Shown in pieces: positions 13,959 through 27,390 of a DNA stretch of 64,000 nt (positions are counted from its first letter, which is position 1; each line of letters begins with the position of its first letter). Location of the stretch: assembly GCA_013400975.1 (NCBI GenBank), contig WBMZ01010862.1, positions 33,188 to 97,187 of the forward strand. The letters run 5' to 3'. This stretch comes from Atrichornis clamosus (Eukaryota > Chordata > Aves > Passeriformes > Menuridae). The translations under genes were made by a program, and so were the position numbers. The notes beneath the pieces were generated by a model. That model was not told the DNA's origin. It made no database searches and saw only the letters and a list, made by a program, of their open reading frames with translations.

Positions 13959-14169
13959 CTCAGGAACCCTTGGCAGAGGTCGCTTTGCCTTCTCTTCAGG
14001 AACCTTCTCTTTCAGCAGTACCGTCTGTACATCCAGTGCTCCTATCAAAGTGTTTGGCTTGTAACTCAGAACTTGTTGAGTTCCCGAAGACTTTAGTTCA
14101 AGACTATGTTGGGATGGATTTAAGCGATACTGGCTGCATAAATCAACCAATACATCCATCACAGCTTTA
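13959..14169 (-). CDS. COBL: COBL coding exon 3
   Basis: 211 nt, completing Ser84 and running to residue 154. The acceptor is TTCTTCCTTGCAG and the donor is GTCAGT, in phase 0. The peptide continues the first globular region: [20 protein letters not shown], then [21 protein letters not shown], then [19 protein letters not shown]. Met-Asp-Leu/Val-Leu followed by a Cys and an LNPS turn, and the KPNTLIG loop, are conserved landmarks of the Cobl family. The closing KEKVPEEK...PRVPE linker is typical of COBL and introduces the next core region. The exon is separated from exon 4 by only about 0.7 kb, the shortest intron in the window. Confidence 0.96.
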
Positions 14170-14486
14170 CTGCAAGGAAGAAGACATTCACCATTATCAT
14201 GAGAAAATACAGCTGCTACAAAATTTACCTAAGTTTTAAGATGGGGGAAAAAAGACAACACAAGCTGTGGATGCGTCACTAGTTAACCACCTTTGGGAGC
14301 AAACAGCGCTAGCACTTTGAAATGTTAAACAGATCAGATAAAATGGTAGAAATTAAATAAATTTGCACTCCAGTGTGTGTTTATGAGCTCGCAACTAACT
14401 ATTCACTATGAGGCAGACAAGAGTGCCAACCACAGCACTAATAAGCATAAGCCAAGAGCAGACGAAGGGCATCTTATTTATTTCCA

Positions 14487-14618
14487 GATCACAGAATATT
14501 CTGAAATGGAAAAGACCCACAAAGATCATCAAGTCCAGCTCTTAAGTGAGTGGCCCATAGGGGGATTAAACCCACAACCCTGGTGTTATTAGCATCATGC
14601 CCTGACCAACTGAGCTAA
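14487..14618 (-). mobile_element. tRNA-Ile-derived SINE with CR1 tail (TguSINE1-like)
   Basis: Read on the minus strand, 14618-14551 resembles tRNA-Ile: an exact A box TAGCTCAGTTGG (14617-14606), an anticodon loop CTAATAA with anticodon AAT (14590-14588), and a decayed B box GGTTTAATCC (14572-14563). In the B box both bases of the ancestral CpG have become TA. The acceptor stem is incomplete, so it is not a functional tRNA. The following 60 or so bases (14550-14487) match a CR1-X-type 3' tail, with GATGATCTTTGTGGGTC and then AATATTCTGTGAT. A tRNA-Ile head with a CR1-X tail is the architecture described for passerine SINEs. Such SINEs are transcribed by RNA polymerase III and retroposed by the CR1 machinery. 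This copy looks old and inactive. Confidence 0.75.
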
Positions 14619-16875
14619 TTTACAAATCCACACATTAAACTCTCCAATTCGAACCCTGCTCTTTAACATGAAGACAAGAAATAAACAAATTATGCACTCA
14701 CAGTCCGGTAAACTCTAGATTTGAACAATCACATAACCCAAAATGAGCACTTAAATCTGGAACAAATGGTAGACAGTATTTATTTTTCCACTTTACAACT
14801 TTGAGTCCTCCAAATCCATTTGACACAATATTTTCAAGTACAAGAGATACTATCCATGTTTATTTTGGTGAAGATATTACCCCTGTATAAAAACATCTGA
14901 ATTTGAGTATTTGCATTATCAGTAACTCTTATTGCAGATGTGATTCTTAAACCACGAGGATTCAGAAGAGTCAGTAACTGTCCCTCTCTTATTTTATGCC
15001 TCTGCTCAGAGGTACTCCATATTGTGTCAATAGTTCAATATTCACTGGAGCTTGATACAGCAGATATGAACTGTGTTCCCACACACTCCAGAAATTCTCT
15101 TCTACCACAGTACTGAAGGGTTTTTGGTTTTTTTTTGCAGCCTTACCCCCTAAAATTCCATACAGGATCATAGAAATTAGGTTTATTAAAAGTAGTCTGT
15201 TTTCTGAAAAGTTTTGGTTTCATAAACCAGTGTCTATAATCAATAAAACAATATAAGCTGAAAAAAGTTACCAGCTGGAGCTGAAACCTGCCATATACAG
15301 TGGGATATCTGTCTTCTAGCAGTAAGTGAAAATAGACAGGGTATTTGTCAAAAGAACTGGCACCTCCTCTAATGTTTAAACTGGAAAAACTGTATACAGA
15401 TTCAAAATGCCAGAAAATACGAAGAAAATAAAATCCATCACGGGTTATTAGCTACTACCGTTACATCTGTAGCTCAAACTGCAAGCTGTTGGCATCTGGG
15501 AAACTACTCTTTGGGGGGCTGCCGACCTTCTTTCCAGAGATGTGCTGTCAGCCAGCAACTGCCCAAGAAGTTGGTAAGAACCTTGGAGAGCTAATGGCAA
15601 AGACAATGAAAATGGAAAAACGAGAGCAATTCCTTATTAAATTGAAAGACTAAAACATGTGTAGGTGACAGCTCTTTCCATGCGAGAGAAGGGAAAGGAC
15701 CTTCTTTACAGTAACTTTTTTCAAGTTTAACTGAGTTACACACTGTGAGCTGGAAGAGCAGCAAGTGAAGAAAATTTAAAGTACATGATCTCACTGAAAA
15801 GAGAAGAACACAGTGAGAAGATGATGATTGAAGTTCAAATAAGGAAAACAGATGTCATTAATATGTATACGAGGCTTCAGAAAAAAGAGAGCACTGTGGC
15901 AACTGCTGAGATAGAGAGCATAGATACAAATGTGTAGCACCCAAATCAAAACTGTATCAGGTCATTTCACGACGACTTATTCCGGCACTGTCCCCAGGTT
16001 GCAAACGTCTGTATTTCACAACCATATTTAATTCATATGCAACACACCATAAACCAACAGACATTTACACCTACTAAATCCAAACTAAAGGAGAATCCCA
16101 CCTACACCAATATTTATATGAATATTCATTAAACTGTGCAGCAGTGAGCACTTTTTTAAAGTGCTTATCAGTTCTCCTGATACAGATCTCAGCTTGTCTG
16201 TTTAGACGTATTTCTTTTAAACTAAAATTTGCATGTGTTTGTTTTCCCTCAGCCTTATTACTACTGTTTCAGAGAAAAGTAAATAACCTGGCAGCATCAA
16301 AATATGTGGTGTCCTATGTGCTAAACATTTCTATTTAAAGTGGGACGCTAACATATTTCTGTAGTGCATAATATTGTGATAATTCATTTACATTTGGACA
16401 GTTATTTTGCCTCTTGAAAAAGGATTTTAAAAAATATAGTTCATCAAAGTAACAGTTTATGATTCCATGCATCTACCACTGAAGTTATAAAATATGTTCA
16501 GTGGCAACAGTACCACAACTACAACAAGAGCAGAATCCACACCAGCCATTTGAGAAAATAAGTTGCGGGCAATTATGCAAATTGAACAAATTTGTCTGGA
16601 CAATGGACAATTCAAAAATTCAGTGAAAATTGAAGTTTCATGGTATTGCTGATTACAAGTAGGCATGCATTAAACATAATACTTAAGGAAGTCTGCAACA
16701 TCCCAACCTGTGCCATGCTGCTCAGAATACAAAACTATTCCATGAAAAGCATCCCCAGGCTTCATCTGCACCATTTGAAAGTAAAGATGAAGCTTTTGAA
16801 ACAATTTCAAGGTAAATAGTATGCTCTTTAAAAAAATGTAAATTTGGGGAAATTTTTCACAAAACTTCTGAAGGA

Positions 16876-16929
16876 TAAAGAAGAAAAGAGGAGAGGGGAG
16901 AAAGGAGAGGGGAGAGAAAAGAGGAGGAA
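16876..16929. repeat. 54-nt homopurine (GA-rich) tract with mirror symmetry
   Basis: The plus strand contains only A and G from 16876 to 16929. The core has near-mirror symmetry: GAAAAGAGGAGAGGGGAG, AAAG, then GAGAGGGGAGAGAAAAG. Such tracts can form triplex (H-DNA) structures in vitro. It lies in intron 2. Confidence 0.85.
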
Positions 16930-18000
16930 TTCCACAAACAAAATTCAAAATTTTTGTGTTTCAAGCAAAGCTAGAGAGCTGGGAAATCCTTGCAATTAAA
17001 TTATTCTTATACCAGATTTCAATGGCATCCACTTGAAAAATCTTCCTTCTAAACTGTAATACAGTTCAGCTTGATTTTAAATGGGAGTTTTATTTCAACT
17101 CCATGTATATGTGTGCTACACACAGAAGAAAGTCACTGAACACAGCAGGGGAATAGTAATTTACTTATCTAGACCAAATTTTCTTTCTAACCTTGGGCTG
17201 AATATGGCTTTTGGAAGATGCAAAGAGTCAATCCTTCCTTTGCTTCCATCTTGTTCCACACAGATCTGCACTTCATTTTAACCTGCCTTTGATACCTGGT
17301 AGAGAGCATACTCTGTTTTGAAATTCAGGCAGGTCTGATCCCAAATTAAGTCTACAGCTGAAATGAAGAAGCTAAATGTCTCCTGCCTTTCCAACTACTC
17401 AGCTAAGAAACATCTAACTTTTTTATTTCAGTAAGATGCTAAAACTTTTGGTGGAGAGACCAAACACTACAAAACAGACACCAAAAGTTAGTAACTGAAA
17501 GCAAATACTAGAGCACAAAAATAAAATTGGAGGGTTAACCCAATTTAAGACTCAGACAAGAATGTCCATATGACTATTCTTAGCAAAGAAGTACTTTGGC
17601 TCTGTCCTGATATTCTATTACTAAGCTGTTTGACATTTAATGCCAATTCTGGACAGTAAAGAACAACTACTTTGTCAGCAATATTTATCATGCTAAGTTC
17701 TGATGAAGTTTGAGCATCAGTCTGCTTGTTTCCTGTTGTTCTCCAGCAAAATGCGGCAAAGGCCTCTAGTTTTAACGGAGTTTTGGGTATGGTTTGGCCT
17801 AATCTCCTTGGATCACATAGAAAAATCCATTTTAAAATAAAGCCTTGTACAGCTAAGACATAAATGTGAAGGGGAAAGTTGTATTCTATCAAATGAAATC
17901 CACTTTCTTTTTACCTTCTACTTTCATGCTACAAACACCTTGCAGTACCTAAAGTGGTCTAAAAGCGAGACAGAGACGACTTTTCGCAAGAGCATGCAGT

Positions 18001-18236
18001 GATAGAAGAAGGGGTAATGGCTTCAAACTGAGAGCGGGTTTAGATTAGATATTAGGAAGAAATTCTTCACTGTGAGGGTGGTGATGAACTGCAATTGGCC
18101 CAGAGAAGTTGTGGATGCCCCATCCCTGGAAGCATTCAAGGACAGGTTGGGTGGGGCTCTGAGCAACCCCCTGGTGCATGGCAGGGGGATTGGAACTGGA
18201 TGATCTTCAAACCCAAACCATTCCATGATTTTATGA
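18001..18236 (+). mobile_element. CR1 LINE 3' fragment
   Basis: Contains the run of CR1 3'-region hallmarks in order: ATTAGGAAGAAATTCTTCAC, TGTGAGGGTGGTGA, CCCAGAGAAGTTGTGGATGC, CCCATCCCTGGAAGCATTCA, AGGACAGGTTGGGTGGGGCT, TGGAACTGGATGATCTTCAA, and an ATGATTTTATGA terminus. It is severely 5'-truncated, as most avian CR1 copies are, and has no coding potential. A 14-nt A run follows closely (18241-18254). It lies plus-oriented within COBL intron 2, antisense to the gene. Confidence 0.92.
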
Positions 18237-18744
18237 GGAGAAAAAAAAAAAAAATCTCAAACTTGAGGAAAGAATCTTTATTTAGGTCAATGCCAAATAT
18301 GCTTTAAGAATCTATAGTGACAACTGACTGGGAAGAAAACATAACAGTGTAAAGGGGGTGACCTTAAGTCTCTAATGCTTTCACTATCTGCGTTTAAAAA
18401 CAGAAAACAGCATTAGTCATTATTATTTTCTCATCCTTCAAAGTACAGCAGGTACTTCATGAAAAGATTACAACTTTTCCTACACAATCAAAAATGTATA
18501 CACAGAACAGCAAGCTGTATCTAAACAAGTTCAGGAAGCGTCATAAACAGATACTCATAAATGTTTTCTGTTTCTTTTCTTAGTTTGCTCATGTACATTT
18601 GGCTCTTATTTTCCATAACTGAGCAAGTACACAGAAGGAACATCAAGATGACACACAAGGAAAGGCAGAGGACTGGGTTTATGGAGCCTTGAGATAAAAA
18701 GGATGAAGGAAGATCTTGCTACTGTCTCTAAGTATGAAGTGGCA

Positions 18745-18970
18745 GGGTTACAGAGCCAGTGAACAGCAAGAAGACAAGGGGCAAGAGACAAGTGCTGATA
18801 CAGGAAATTCCATTGAAGTACAAGAAAACATTTTGTCACCATAAGGATGGTTCAGGCCCTGGAAAAGGGGTACAGAGAGATAAAGAAATATCCTCCCTGT
18901 GGAGGTATTCAAACTTGCCTAGAGATGGTAAGTTCCAGTGGCCCTTTCCAATATAAATTATTCTGTAAAT
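18745..18970 (+). mobile_element. Old, decayed CR1 LINE 3' fragment
   Basis: Diverged CR1 signatures can be followed: GACAAGGGGCAAGAGACAAG, CAGGAAATTCCATTGAAGTA, then AGAAAACATTTTGTCACCAT, CTCCCTGTGGAGGTATTCAA, and a terminus GGCCCTTTCCAATATAAATT with ATTCTGT. Relative to the usual 3' end, the block between AGATGGT and the CCCTTTCCAA terminus is shortened, so an internal deletion is likely. It is clearly older than the copy at 18001-18236. Confidence 0.7.
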
Positions 18971-21900
18971 TACTGTAGTGTGACTTTTTTCTTCCGTAGC
19001 CTACACTGAACTACTGTAGTTTTGACCTGATTCTTATTTAGTATTTATTTAAGCTACTTTTTAATCCTTTTGTCATGCGCCCTGTTTATCTTCTTCTAAC
19101 ACCTCTTTCACGTTTTACCAAATTGGGTTGATTTCACACCTTCAGCCTTTCCTGAGACACTGTTCTGTATGTTGAGCTATAAGCCCGCAATAAAGAGTCT
19201 ATTACTGAGAATTATGTGAGAATATTCTTTGTGTCATAAGCTTTGTGCTCCATGTAAAGCAAAGTCTGTACTGAACTGTGTCTTCCAGTATTTGCAGAAT
19301 GGGACTACAGCTTCAGCTAATTTATTATCTTTTCTAGTGTCCTGCTCTCTGTGCATCATATGTATGAGAGAATTTGTGTTACATGTAAGATAACAGCAAG
19401 AACAACCGTCCGGCCTACTTTTCTGCATATTGGTCATCCATGTGTTGACAACTCCAAACCAAATATTATTTACCTTCAAACTGCCATTTTTCTGCAATGC
19501 ATTTCAAATACTACTGAATTCTCAAGCTGCTGACACTTAATGTCTGCATCTGTGCTAATCAGGAAGGCCTTCTCAGTGTCACTGAGACAGATGCATGATC
19601 CCTTTATTTACAGGTTATCCACTGAAAGTATTACCAGTGAGAATCACACAGAAGTTTCTGGTAACTCTTGTCACCTTTTCCACTTGTTTTCTGTCTAAAT
19701 GTCTCATCACCTCTCTTAGACCAGTTAACAATTTGTGTGGATCTGCTACAGATCTATATGCATAAAACGTTCTGCCTATCCTTTCAGCACATCAGTTAGT
19801 GCTCATACACAAGTACAAATGTAGAATAGTTGTTGGGATATTATATAATCCTTTTCGGGGGAAGTAGGCTAACAGTTTTTCATGAATAGTTCGGCATGTT
19901 TTACAGTAGAGTTCACAGGGATCAATTATTTCAGAAGAGAAAACGGTTTTAAGATAATGTTCTATTGCTGCACACACTCTCTAAGAACTCAGCTTTGTAC
20001 TAAAGTCTGCACTACATATTTCCAAAATCTCAAACAAATTGTGTGTCACAAGATGTCAATAAACTCCTAAAGAGAGACTGTCAGCCTGAGTTAACTTTTA
20101 TAAATAAAACTATTTAAAAGTTCCAGATTCCTGTAAAATATCTTTAAATAGCACACACTTTCTTTTTCCCTGAACTGTCTTTCAAAAAAATTTAATGAGA
20201 ATTTTCTCTTCTCTTGCTGATATTTATAGGAACTTTTTACATAGAGAATGAAGTTAAATTAACAACATGCTGCTTTGCTTACATATAATGAACAAATTGA
20301 AAGACATAATTTTTACTTTTAACTTAGTTCATTTGTAATAACTTTAAGTGATACTAATTAACTACAGTATTTATATTTTCAAATATAATCTAGTGTACTT
20401 CATAGTTCTGTGAACTGTTTTCCTGAAATTACAGAATCATTTTTCCTTATGAATATGCCCAGGGCAAGGATTTCAAATTTTTCTGCAACAGAAAAGCTAT
20501 TTCCCCAGGCTACCCAAAAGCAGATTTTTCAGAATACAGTTTTAATGATGGTAACAAAAACACTGAAGATTTACAGCAGTATAAACAACAGCAGAATTTT
20601 CTGAAATGTCCTTCCATGCTATCACCACAGATAAAAAGAGTGAACAGGGAAAAGAATTCATTATCTGCACTGGCTCTTCTACTTGCCCCAAACTAAAAAA
20701 ATCCACCTTATTTAAAATCCAGTATCTTCACCATTTAATGTTCATCTCTGAGTATCATTGTGTTTCATAGCTGTTCACTTCACAATGTCAAAACAATGCA
20801 AAAAGTTGAAAAAGCCTGGGCTTTGATCCAAACCAGGAGACTTAGGACAGCTTATCCTCTAAAAATTTCAGGTAGTCTTGACATTATTATTTTTAACTAT
20901 TCCACATACCTAAAAACATAACCAGTGCTAATATACAGAAAATTGCATCTCCCAGGGATTAGAAAGAACAGCAGCACACATGAGGTTTGTTCACAGACTG
21001 ATGTCACTGTAATACAGATCTCCCTACAGAGTATCCTTTTCTTATTTCATAACTTGTTAGGATGATTAATTCCCTTTCCTCGGTTTCCATCATCTTCCAC
21101 TTCCCACAGCTGGCTACCAGTGTCAATAACTTCTCCACTCCAAGTCTTCAAGGCAGCACTGAGGGAGAACAGCTACTACCTAGGTTAGGCACTGATGATA
21201 GGCAGATTAGCACATTAACACAAGCAGGAATTTAATTGCCACCTAAATCAGAGGGCTAGACCTGTCATGCAGATACTGGAGAGAAGTAAGCACCTTCACA
21301 GACAACAAAGAGAACATTTTGGTTGCTTAGAATGCTTAATGCAGGTGATAATAAACAACCCCAGAGAAATACATGAAATTTCATTCTTGACATTTATTTC
21401 AGGTTTTAGCCCACTAAACTTTTGATAGGACTCTAATAAACAAAACACAGTCTCAGTATATGTGATACAAGTGAAGGACACCCGTGCAAGACACAGAATA
21501 TTTATTGTACAGGGACCTTATTCTTTGCTCCTGTAGCTTCTACATTCTTCAAAAGGTCACATTAAACGACCATTCCTGGACTACTTGTTTTGGGATTTTT
21601 TTTTTTTTTGAGGGAAAGGAAAATCGTTTCTAACCATATGGCAATTATCTATGTCTCAATACAAAATGCTGCATGAGTATTAGCCACTTGTCAGCTCCCA
21701 CGTGGCTGGCATTTGCCAATGAAATATCACCTTTCTTTGGAATCTAATGGCCAGTGAGTTTCATGTCCTGTTCCACTTAGCAGGCTTGTTCTCTTCTTTC
21801 TCCCATTAAATCCATATCTCTCCATAAAAACTCTATCACTACATGTCTAATCTAATAGCTCTAGTAAGCAGTGCTTTCCTTTCAAACCTTTAACTTCACT

Positions 21901-22950
21901 CTGGCTTTGGAACAGACACAGACAAGTTGCACCACTCTCCTGAGAGCAGACAAGTGAATGCTAGTTTCCAGAAGAAAAGTAGGGGGAAGACTGAGATCCC
22001 AGACAATACACGCTGCTTTACACACCCTCCTCAGCCATCAAAATACACTTTGAGGCAAACAGTCAAAACACAGTAATGTATCAGACCAAAAAGAGTAGTT
22101 CTACTGGAATGCAGACTAACTACTGAAAACATCAAATGTAAAATAAGCACAGAATCTAATTTATCAACAGGCACCTACATACCCTCTGAATTTGGTGTTA
22201 CACTTTCTAGTTTCCTGACTACTGCCGACCACAACATTGTTTGCTACAGTTTTGTCATAGTATTGATTATATTTTTAAAACTTTTCCAAATTATTTCCTG
22301 AAGTAATGTCTCCATCTTTCAAAACAATTTACACAGAAAGAATGAGGATAAGGAAGAGCTCCCATAGTGAAGAAAATTATCTCAAAATTGCCTTTCCAAT
22401 ACAATTTGCTCTTGATTGTACCCAGCACGTAACAAGGAGAATCTATCTCTCCTTCCATGGAAAACACCCCCCCGTTTTTATATAAAACACCTAAATACAA
22501 GCAGACGCTTTGCTGTCCCCACAACTGCAACGTATTTGTCATGGCGGGATCTCTGAATGCGATGAATCATCCATCTTCCGGGCCTGCTTCCTGGCACGAC
22601 TCCAGGCAGTCATACCGTCAGGACTGCTTGCCAGCAGCACCTACTTCCACTGCACCAAGCCCACTCTGGATTATGAGATGTGATACAACCTAAGCCCAGG
22701 GACACCGCATGAAAGAGACAGATCCATACATGTGTCAAGGGCGACCCATGGGGAAAACTGTGACACAATAGCTGCTGCCCCAGAAGAGATGGTCCTTTAT
22801 ACAGGGGTCTCAGGGCTCTCTGGTGCAACAGCTGTTAAAATGCAGAGGAGAACATGACAGAGAAACCCCATAAACTCAGAAAGACGGTATCAGCAAGTAT
22901 CCCATAGGGAACGAACGGCTTCAAAAAGTGAGAGCTAACCAAAGCCTTAC

Positions 22951-23157
22951 CTTCCTTGCACTGTGCACTTCTGCTCCACTCCACTGGGTAAAACAACTGT
23001 GAAGTCCACCAATCTGTTTATCATGTTCTCCTTCATGCTCACAAGGTTCTGGTCAGAAATTACAGCTGTCTCTGCAGGTGGCTTGTGCTCACTGTGAATT
23101 CTACTTGCTGCAGAAGGTTGATTTGGCGGAAGAGGAGCTCGAGCTTTCATTCTTTTC
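22951..23157 (-). CDS. COBL: COBL coding exon 2
   Basis: 207 nt, residues 15-84 (both end codons are split). The acceptor is a pyrimidine tract ending CTTTCTCAAG and the donor is GTAAGG. The spliced frame reads GKRMKARAPLPP, a basic and proline-rich patch (residues 15-26), then a polar stretch, then MKENMINRLVDFTVVLPSGVEQ. The last part starts the first structured region of the protein; the alternating hydrophobic pattern VDFTVVLPSG looks like an opening beta hairpin of a ubiquitin/Ras-binding-like fold (inference). The MKENM and VVLPSG motifs are shared by COBL and COBLL1; the KARAP leader favours COBL. An ATG at 23150 is internal and preceded by the splice acceptor, so it is not taken as the start. 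Confidence 0.95.
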
Positions 23158-26100
23158 CTTGAGAAAGAAAAGGCAAAAGGAAATTAATATTCTTGCAAGA
23201 AAATACAAACACATTACTAAGAAATTTATGTTCTTTTGGTCATGATCTCAGATTGTTTTAAAAAGTTCCTCTATTGTAAGTAATTTTTCTTTATCATGAA
23301 ATTTTTCAGTGGAGTTGCACCTTTATTTTTACCTCCTCTCTAAAAATACGCTAATTTTTTAATGATGCACTCACTCCTACTGTTTGCTTTCCATGCCCCA
23401 GGGGATGAATCAGTTCCATAATTAGGATATGATATAATCATTTTTCTGTCGAGTATGAAGCATACTCCTGTGAAGCAAGAAAGAGAAATGCTGGGTTCAG
23501 TCCAGACCTGACTCAAGAAAGAGTTGTATTTACGTACATGAATGTTTCCTCCAAGTCAGAATGGCAGGAGTGGAGGCAGGGTGAGGTTTCATTCAGCTAT
23601 ATTTGGGTTCCACAGTATTACTCTACTTGAAATATTGTCTCTTCCTCTGCTCTGAGTTAGTAGTATTAAATCTGGCTCATCGTACTTCATAGGGAAGCAC
23701 CATGAAAAGGTCAACTGTGAATGATATCACTTCTTACCATACAACACCAAGACTACAGCTCTTTGAAAACACCCTGAAAGAGCTCATTCTTCAGTAGCAG
23801 GCTATGCACCATGTGTGAGATACAGAAAAGCTGCATCAGCTTGCACCAAACAAGCAGTGTACTTTACAGAGATATAAAACTACAAGAAACTCAGAGTTTA
23901 CTTAATTGGCAAGCTGCCAGACAGATAAGCAACATATGTGTGCTGTTAAACTTCTGAATAGCTGGCCTCATACCAAACACATGTCTGAGAGGATTAACTC
24001 TGATGATTAATACCCCAGTGACCTCTTCTGACTAGATTTGTGACTAGTTTAAGTCAGATTTTAGTGTAACAGATGGAAAAAGCAGTAAAATATTTATGGA
24101 GAAATTATTATTCAGGCCTACTGCCTGCATTTTTTAATCTTCCTGTTTTTAGGGTGCAGTAAGAGATTATGATTCTGCACACCATTTCCACCCTGCAAAC
24201 AACATAAACTGAGGTCCAGAAAGGGAAAGTACAGAAAAAACACTCTAAACCTTAAAAGCCGGAAAAGCTTAGTGGTCAAAGCAGCCAAGGGCAAAACTGT
24301 GTTTAGGGGAAAAAAAATTACAAACTGAGATACCAAATTAAACTCTTCTCTAATAAGAGATAACCTGCATTTTCACAGATAAAAAGACTAAACATACAAT
24401 TTGGATTACCACTGTAAACTCCTGGCAGAGGAAAAAAGCAATAGCTATATCACATTAACAAAAAAACCCCAGAAACAAACAAACAAACGTGTTCAGAAGC
24501 AATCCAAACTCTCTATATTTTTTAATCAGTATTTGCATTTGACCAACAATTTTTGTAATGTCTCAACGTGCAAAAATTCTCTACACTTCCTTGAAAATTC
24601 ACATTTCAGCCAGACCTCAACAAGACAGTGAAAACTAGCAGTGATGAAGATACTGCCTTTCCTTTTCTGTGTGTATAATAAACAGCATTCTCTACAGATA
24701 TGCAGGGAGACGTACTGCCATATTTACTAGTAAAGAGAACTTCCATCAGAAATTTCCTTGAATATTCACTTTTTATCCTATATACACTAATGAGTCATTA
24801 AGTCATCAGTCACTAACTTAGAGCTCCTCTGCTCCTCCCCATGGAGGTGATGATAAGTTCAAGGCTTTGTCAAGCAATAAACTACCTTGACTTTCTGTGA
24901 ACCAAACTCTTAATATATTTATTGAAGAAAAAAAAAGAAATTGGGATTCATCTTCTGTTCAGCTCCCTTTACATTTAGCTACAGTTGTTATTTGCAAGCA
25001 GGTGGTGAGAGACATGAGAATTTTGCATACATCCACGTCATGCCAACACAGCCTTACAGTCATGCAGAGCAACGTTTAAGGACTTCACATCAATTTACAA
25101 ATGATGTAATTCTTGCCCTTCATAACATCAACCACATCAATGTAAGCAGCTATAGAGATTAACCTTTTCCTTAAAACAAGATTTTCTATTTGTTTTTAGA
25201 GCTTGTTCTGGGGGACAATTCCAACACAGTGCTCCTGACAAAGTACCGAAGGGGATAGGAAGAAAAGAAGCAGGCAAGTGTTCTGAGCCTGGCAGAACTA
25301 GTTGTCATTATGATTTACCTGAACTTGTAAATTCTGGATCTCACAGTGAACAAAGATAGAAAAAATAAAGCAATGGTAGTAATCATGGAACTGAAATCAG
25401 CTGAAGCTGAAGACACTTGAAATTTCATGGAAGAAGTGAAGAAAAGACTGTGTTTTGAAGCTGATGAAGGAGCTAGAAGTAATTGGGAGTATGCTACACA
25501 AGGTATCTATTCCCTAGTGATAACATAAACCTGCATGTGGTTTTCTACAGGAACAGACAAACAAGGTCAGACACCTTACTGAGAGTGCGATTTTTAATTT
25601 TTTCTTAATCTGCTCAAGTACTCCACAGCCAATTCTGCAGTTACAGACCTTGTATAAAACTGCATGGGGCCAGGGGTGAGGAGGGGGCAGGCATCACACC
25701 AACAAAAGCATCAGCTATACATTGACCAGCCCTGTCCACTTTAACTCCATGTGACAATGTAACAATCCATATTCTTTTTGGCATAACGCAGACAGGGCCT
25801 TTTAGATACTACAATCCTCCTTTTCTTTTGTGCAGAAAGCACAGGGCAGGTCTGTTTCCTTCAGAGACATCAGAGAAAGGAAAAGGGAAAACATTCCCAC
25901 TGCAGTCTCTCTAACCTAGCAACAGTTCAGGTGACCTCATACGAACTTTTCCACAATAGAGACTTACATATTCTCACTGTGACTGCTTTAAATGCCTGGT
26001 TTTCAACATTTTCCAAATGACAGATCTCAAACAATTTCAGTGGAAGCAGATCCCTTTCCAGCTCCCATTTGAAGAGTGGAATGTGGCACAGATCTGCATT

Positions 26101-27390
26101 TCCTAGCCAAATTTCTGAAACATCTCAGTAGTAGAATGTAGCTCTATGAATCACAGACTGAAATCCACAGATCTAGCTCTACCTTGGATCTGGCATGAGC
26201 AGCTTCTTTGTCTGACAGGCTCCAGCAACTGCAGTCAGAAGGTGCCTAGAAGCCTGTTAATACTATTGAATGCAACTCAGAAAAAGAATTCATCTTTCTC
26301 TGTCAGAGCCACAATGGTTATAAAGGACAATACAAAAGCACTCTGTAATAAAAGCCTTTTTGTTACCTCACTAAAATAATGCACAAAGAAAGTGAGTGAT
26401 TTAAAAGCCTGTTTTAAGCATGGGAAGCAGGGTACTTTCCACGCTATAAACACAACATACTATAAAAAAGTTGCATACCATTCTTCAGTGTGAGATAAAT
26501 TCAAACTAAATTTAGTTCAACAGCCATTTTCTCTCCCCAAACATCTTTCACTGTGCTCACTTCTGAGATACCTGTTAAGACCCCCTACCTGCTATTAGCA
26601 TGTGGAAGAAGTTACAAGTGGGAACACTTCAGATCTATGATTAGGTTTAACTCATGGCTACATGAATGCTTCCATCCACTCCTTGAGACAGAGGCAGAGT
26701 AAAAACAAGCAGCTGATTCTAATACATAAATACACAGTGACTTTTACTGAGGCTTGAACTAGTTTTTCTCACTTTAGTGTAACTTGAAAAAATTGCACAT
26801 AGTCATGAAATAATTAGGCAGAATATATAAATAACCTACCAGCACTGTTCTCAGTAAAAGCATCAGGTTTCTCAAAATGGAAAAGGAAAACAAGGAAACT
26901 GACCAACAAGACCAATGTTTCTGTAGTACAGCACAGAAGAAATGCAAGTGAAACGAAAAAGTTTTATCAGATTATGAACTTCAAGACAAGGTAACACAAG
27001 CCCTTTGGACCTACAAGTTATTAATATATAACTACCAAGCAACAGGATGTAACCTGGACTTTACAATCCTATGCTAAAAAAACGTGATCTCTGTTTCTAA
27101 CAGAAGTGGTCCTGGGACTTCCACACCCATAGTAATGCTATGCAGAGATTGCCTTTCTTCAAATAAGGTCTAACACACACACAATAAAAGAGTGAAAGTG
27201 AAACAGGGAAATCCTACACATTCCCACTCTTCCCAATAAATAATCCTCTCTGCCCTGTAAGACAAAGGCAATTTAACAGGACAGACTTCATTCCATGGAT
27301 GTCAGCAGGACTTTGGGAAGAGCTCCATAATTCACTAGTTTGTAGAATCTGGTCCTTTCTATGGCAAGTCTCTCTCTAACCATACTTTTT

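Larger units (their letters stand above)
14170..22950 (-). other. COBL: COBL intron 2
   Basis: About 8.8 kb, phase 2. It holds a tRNA-Ile/CR1 composite SINE (14487-14618), a 54-nt homopurine tract (16876-16929), and two plus-oriented CR1 fragments (about 18001-18236 and 18745-18970). The rest is AT-rich with no recognisable coding or RNA gene. Confidence 0.9.

Noticed and set aside
14645..14660. B-box-like GGTTCGAATT on the minus strand just upstream of the SINE
   Set aside because: It ends in TTG rather than CC, has no A box at the right distance and no cloverleaf; taken as chance.
24632..24655. Plus-strand coding-like string resembling the acidic SDED linker of COBL
   Set aside because: Wrong strand for the gene, wrong place (intron 1), and flanked by in-frame stops.
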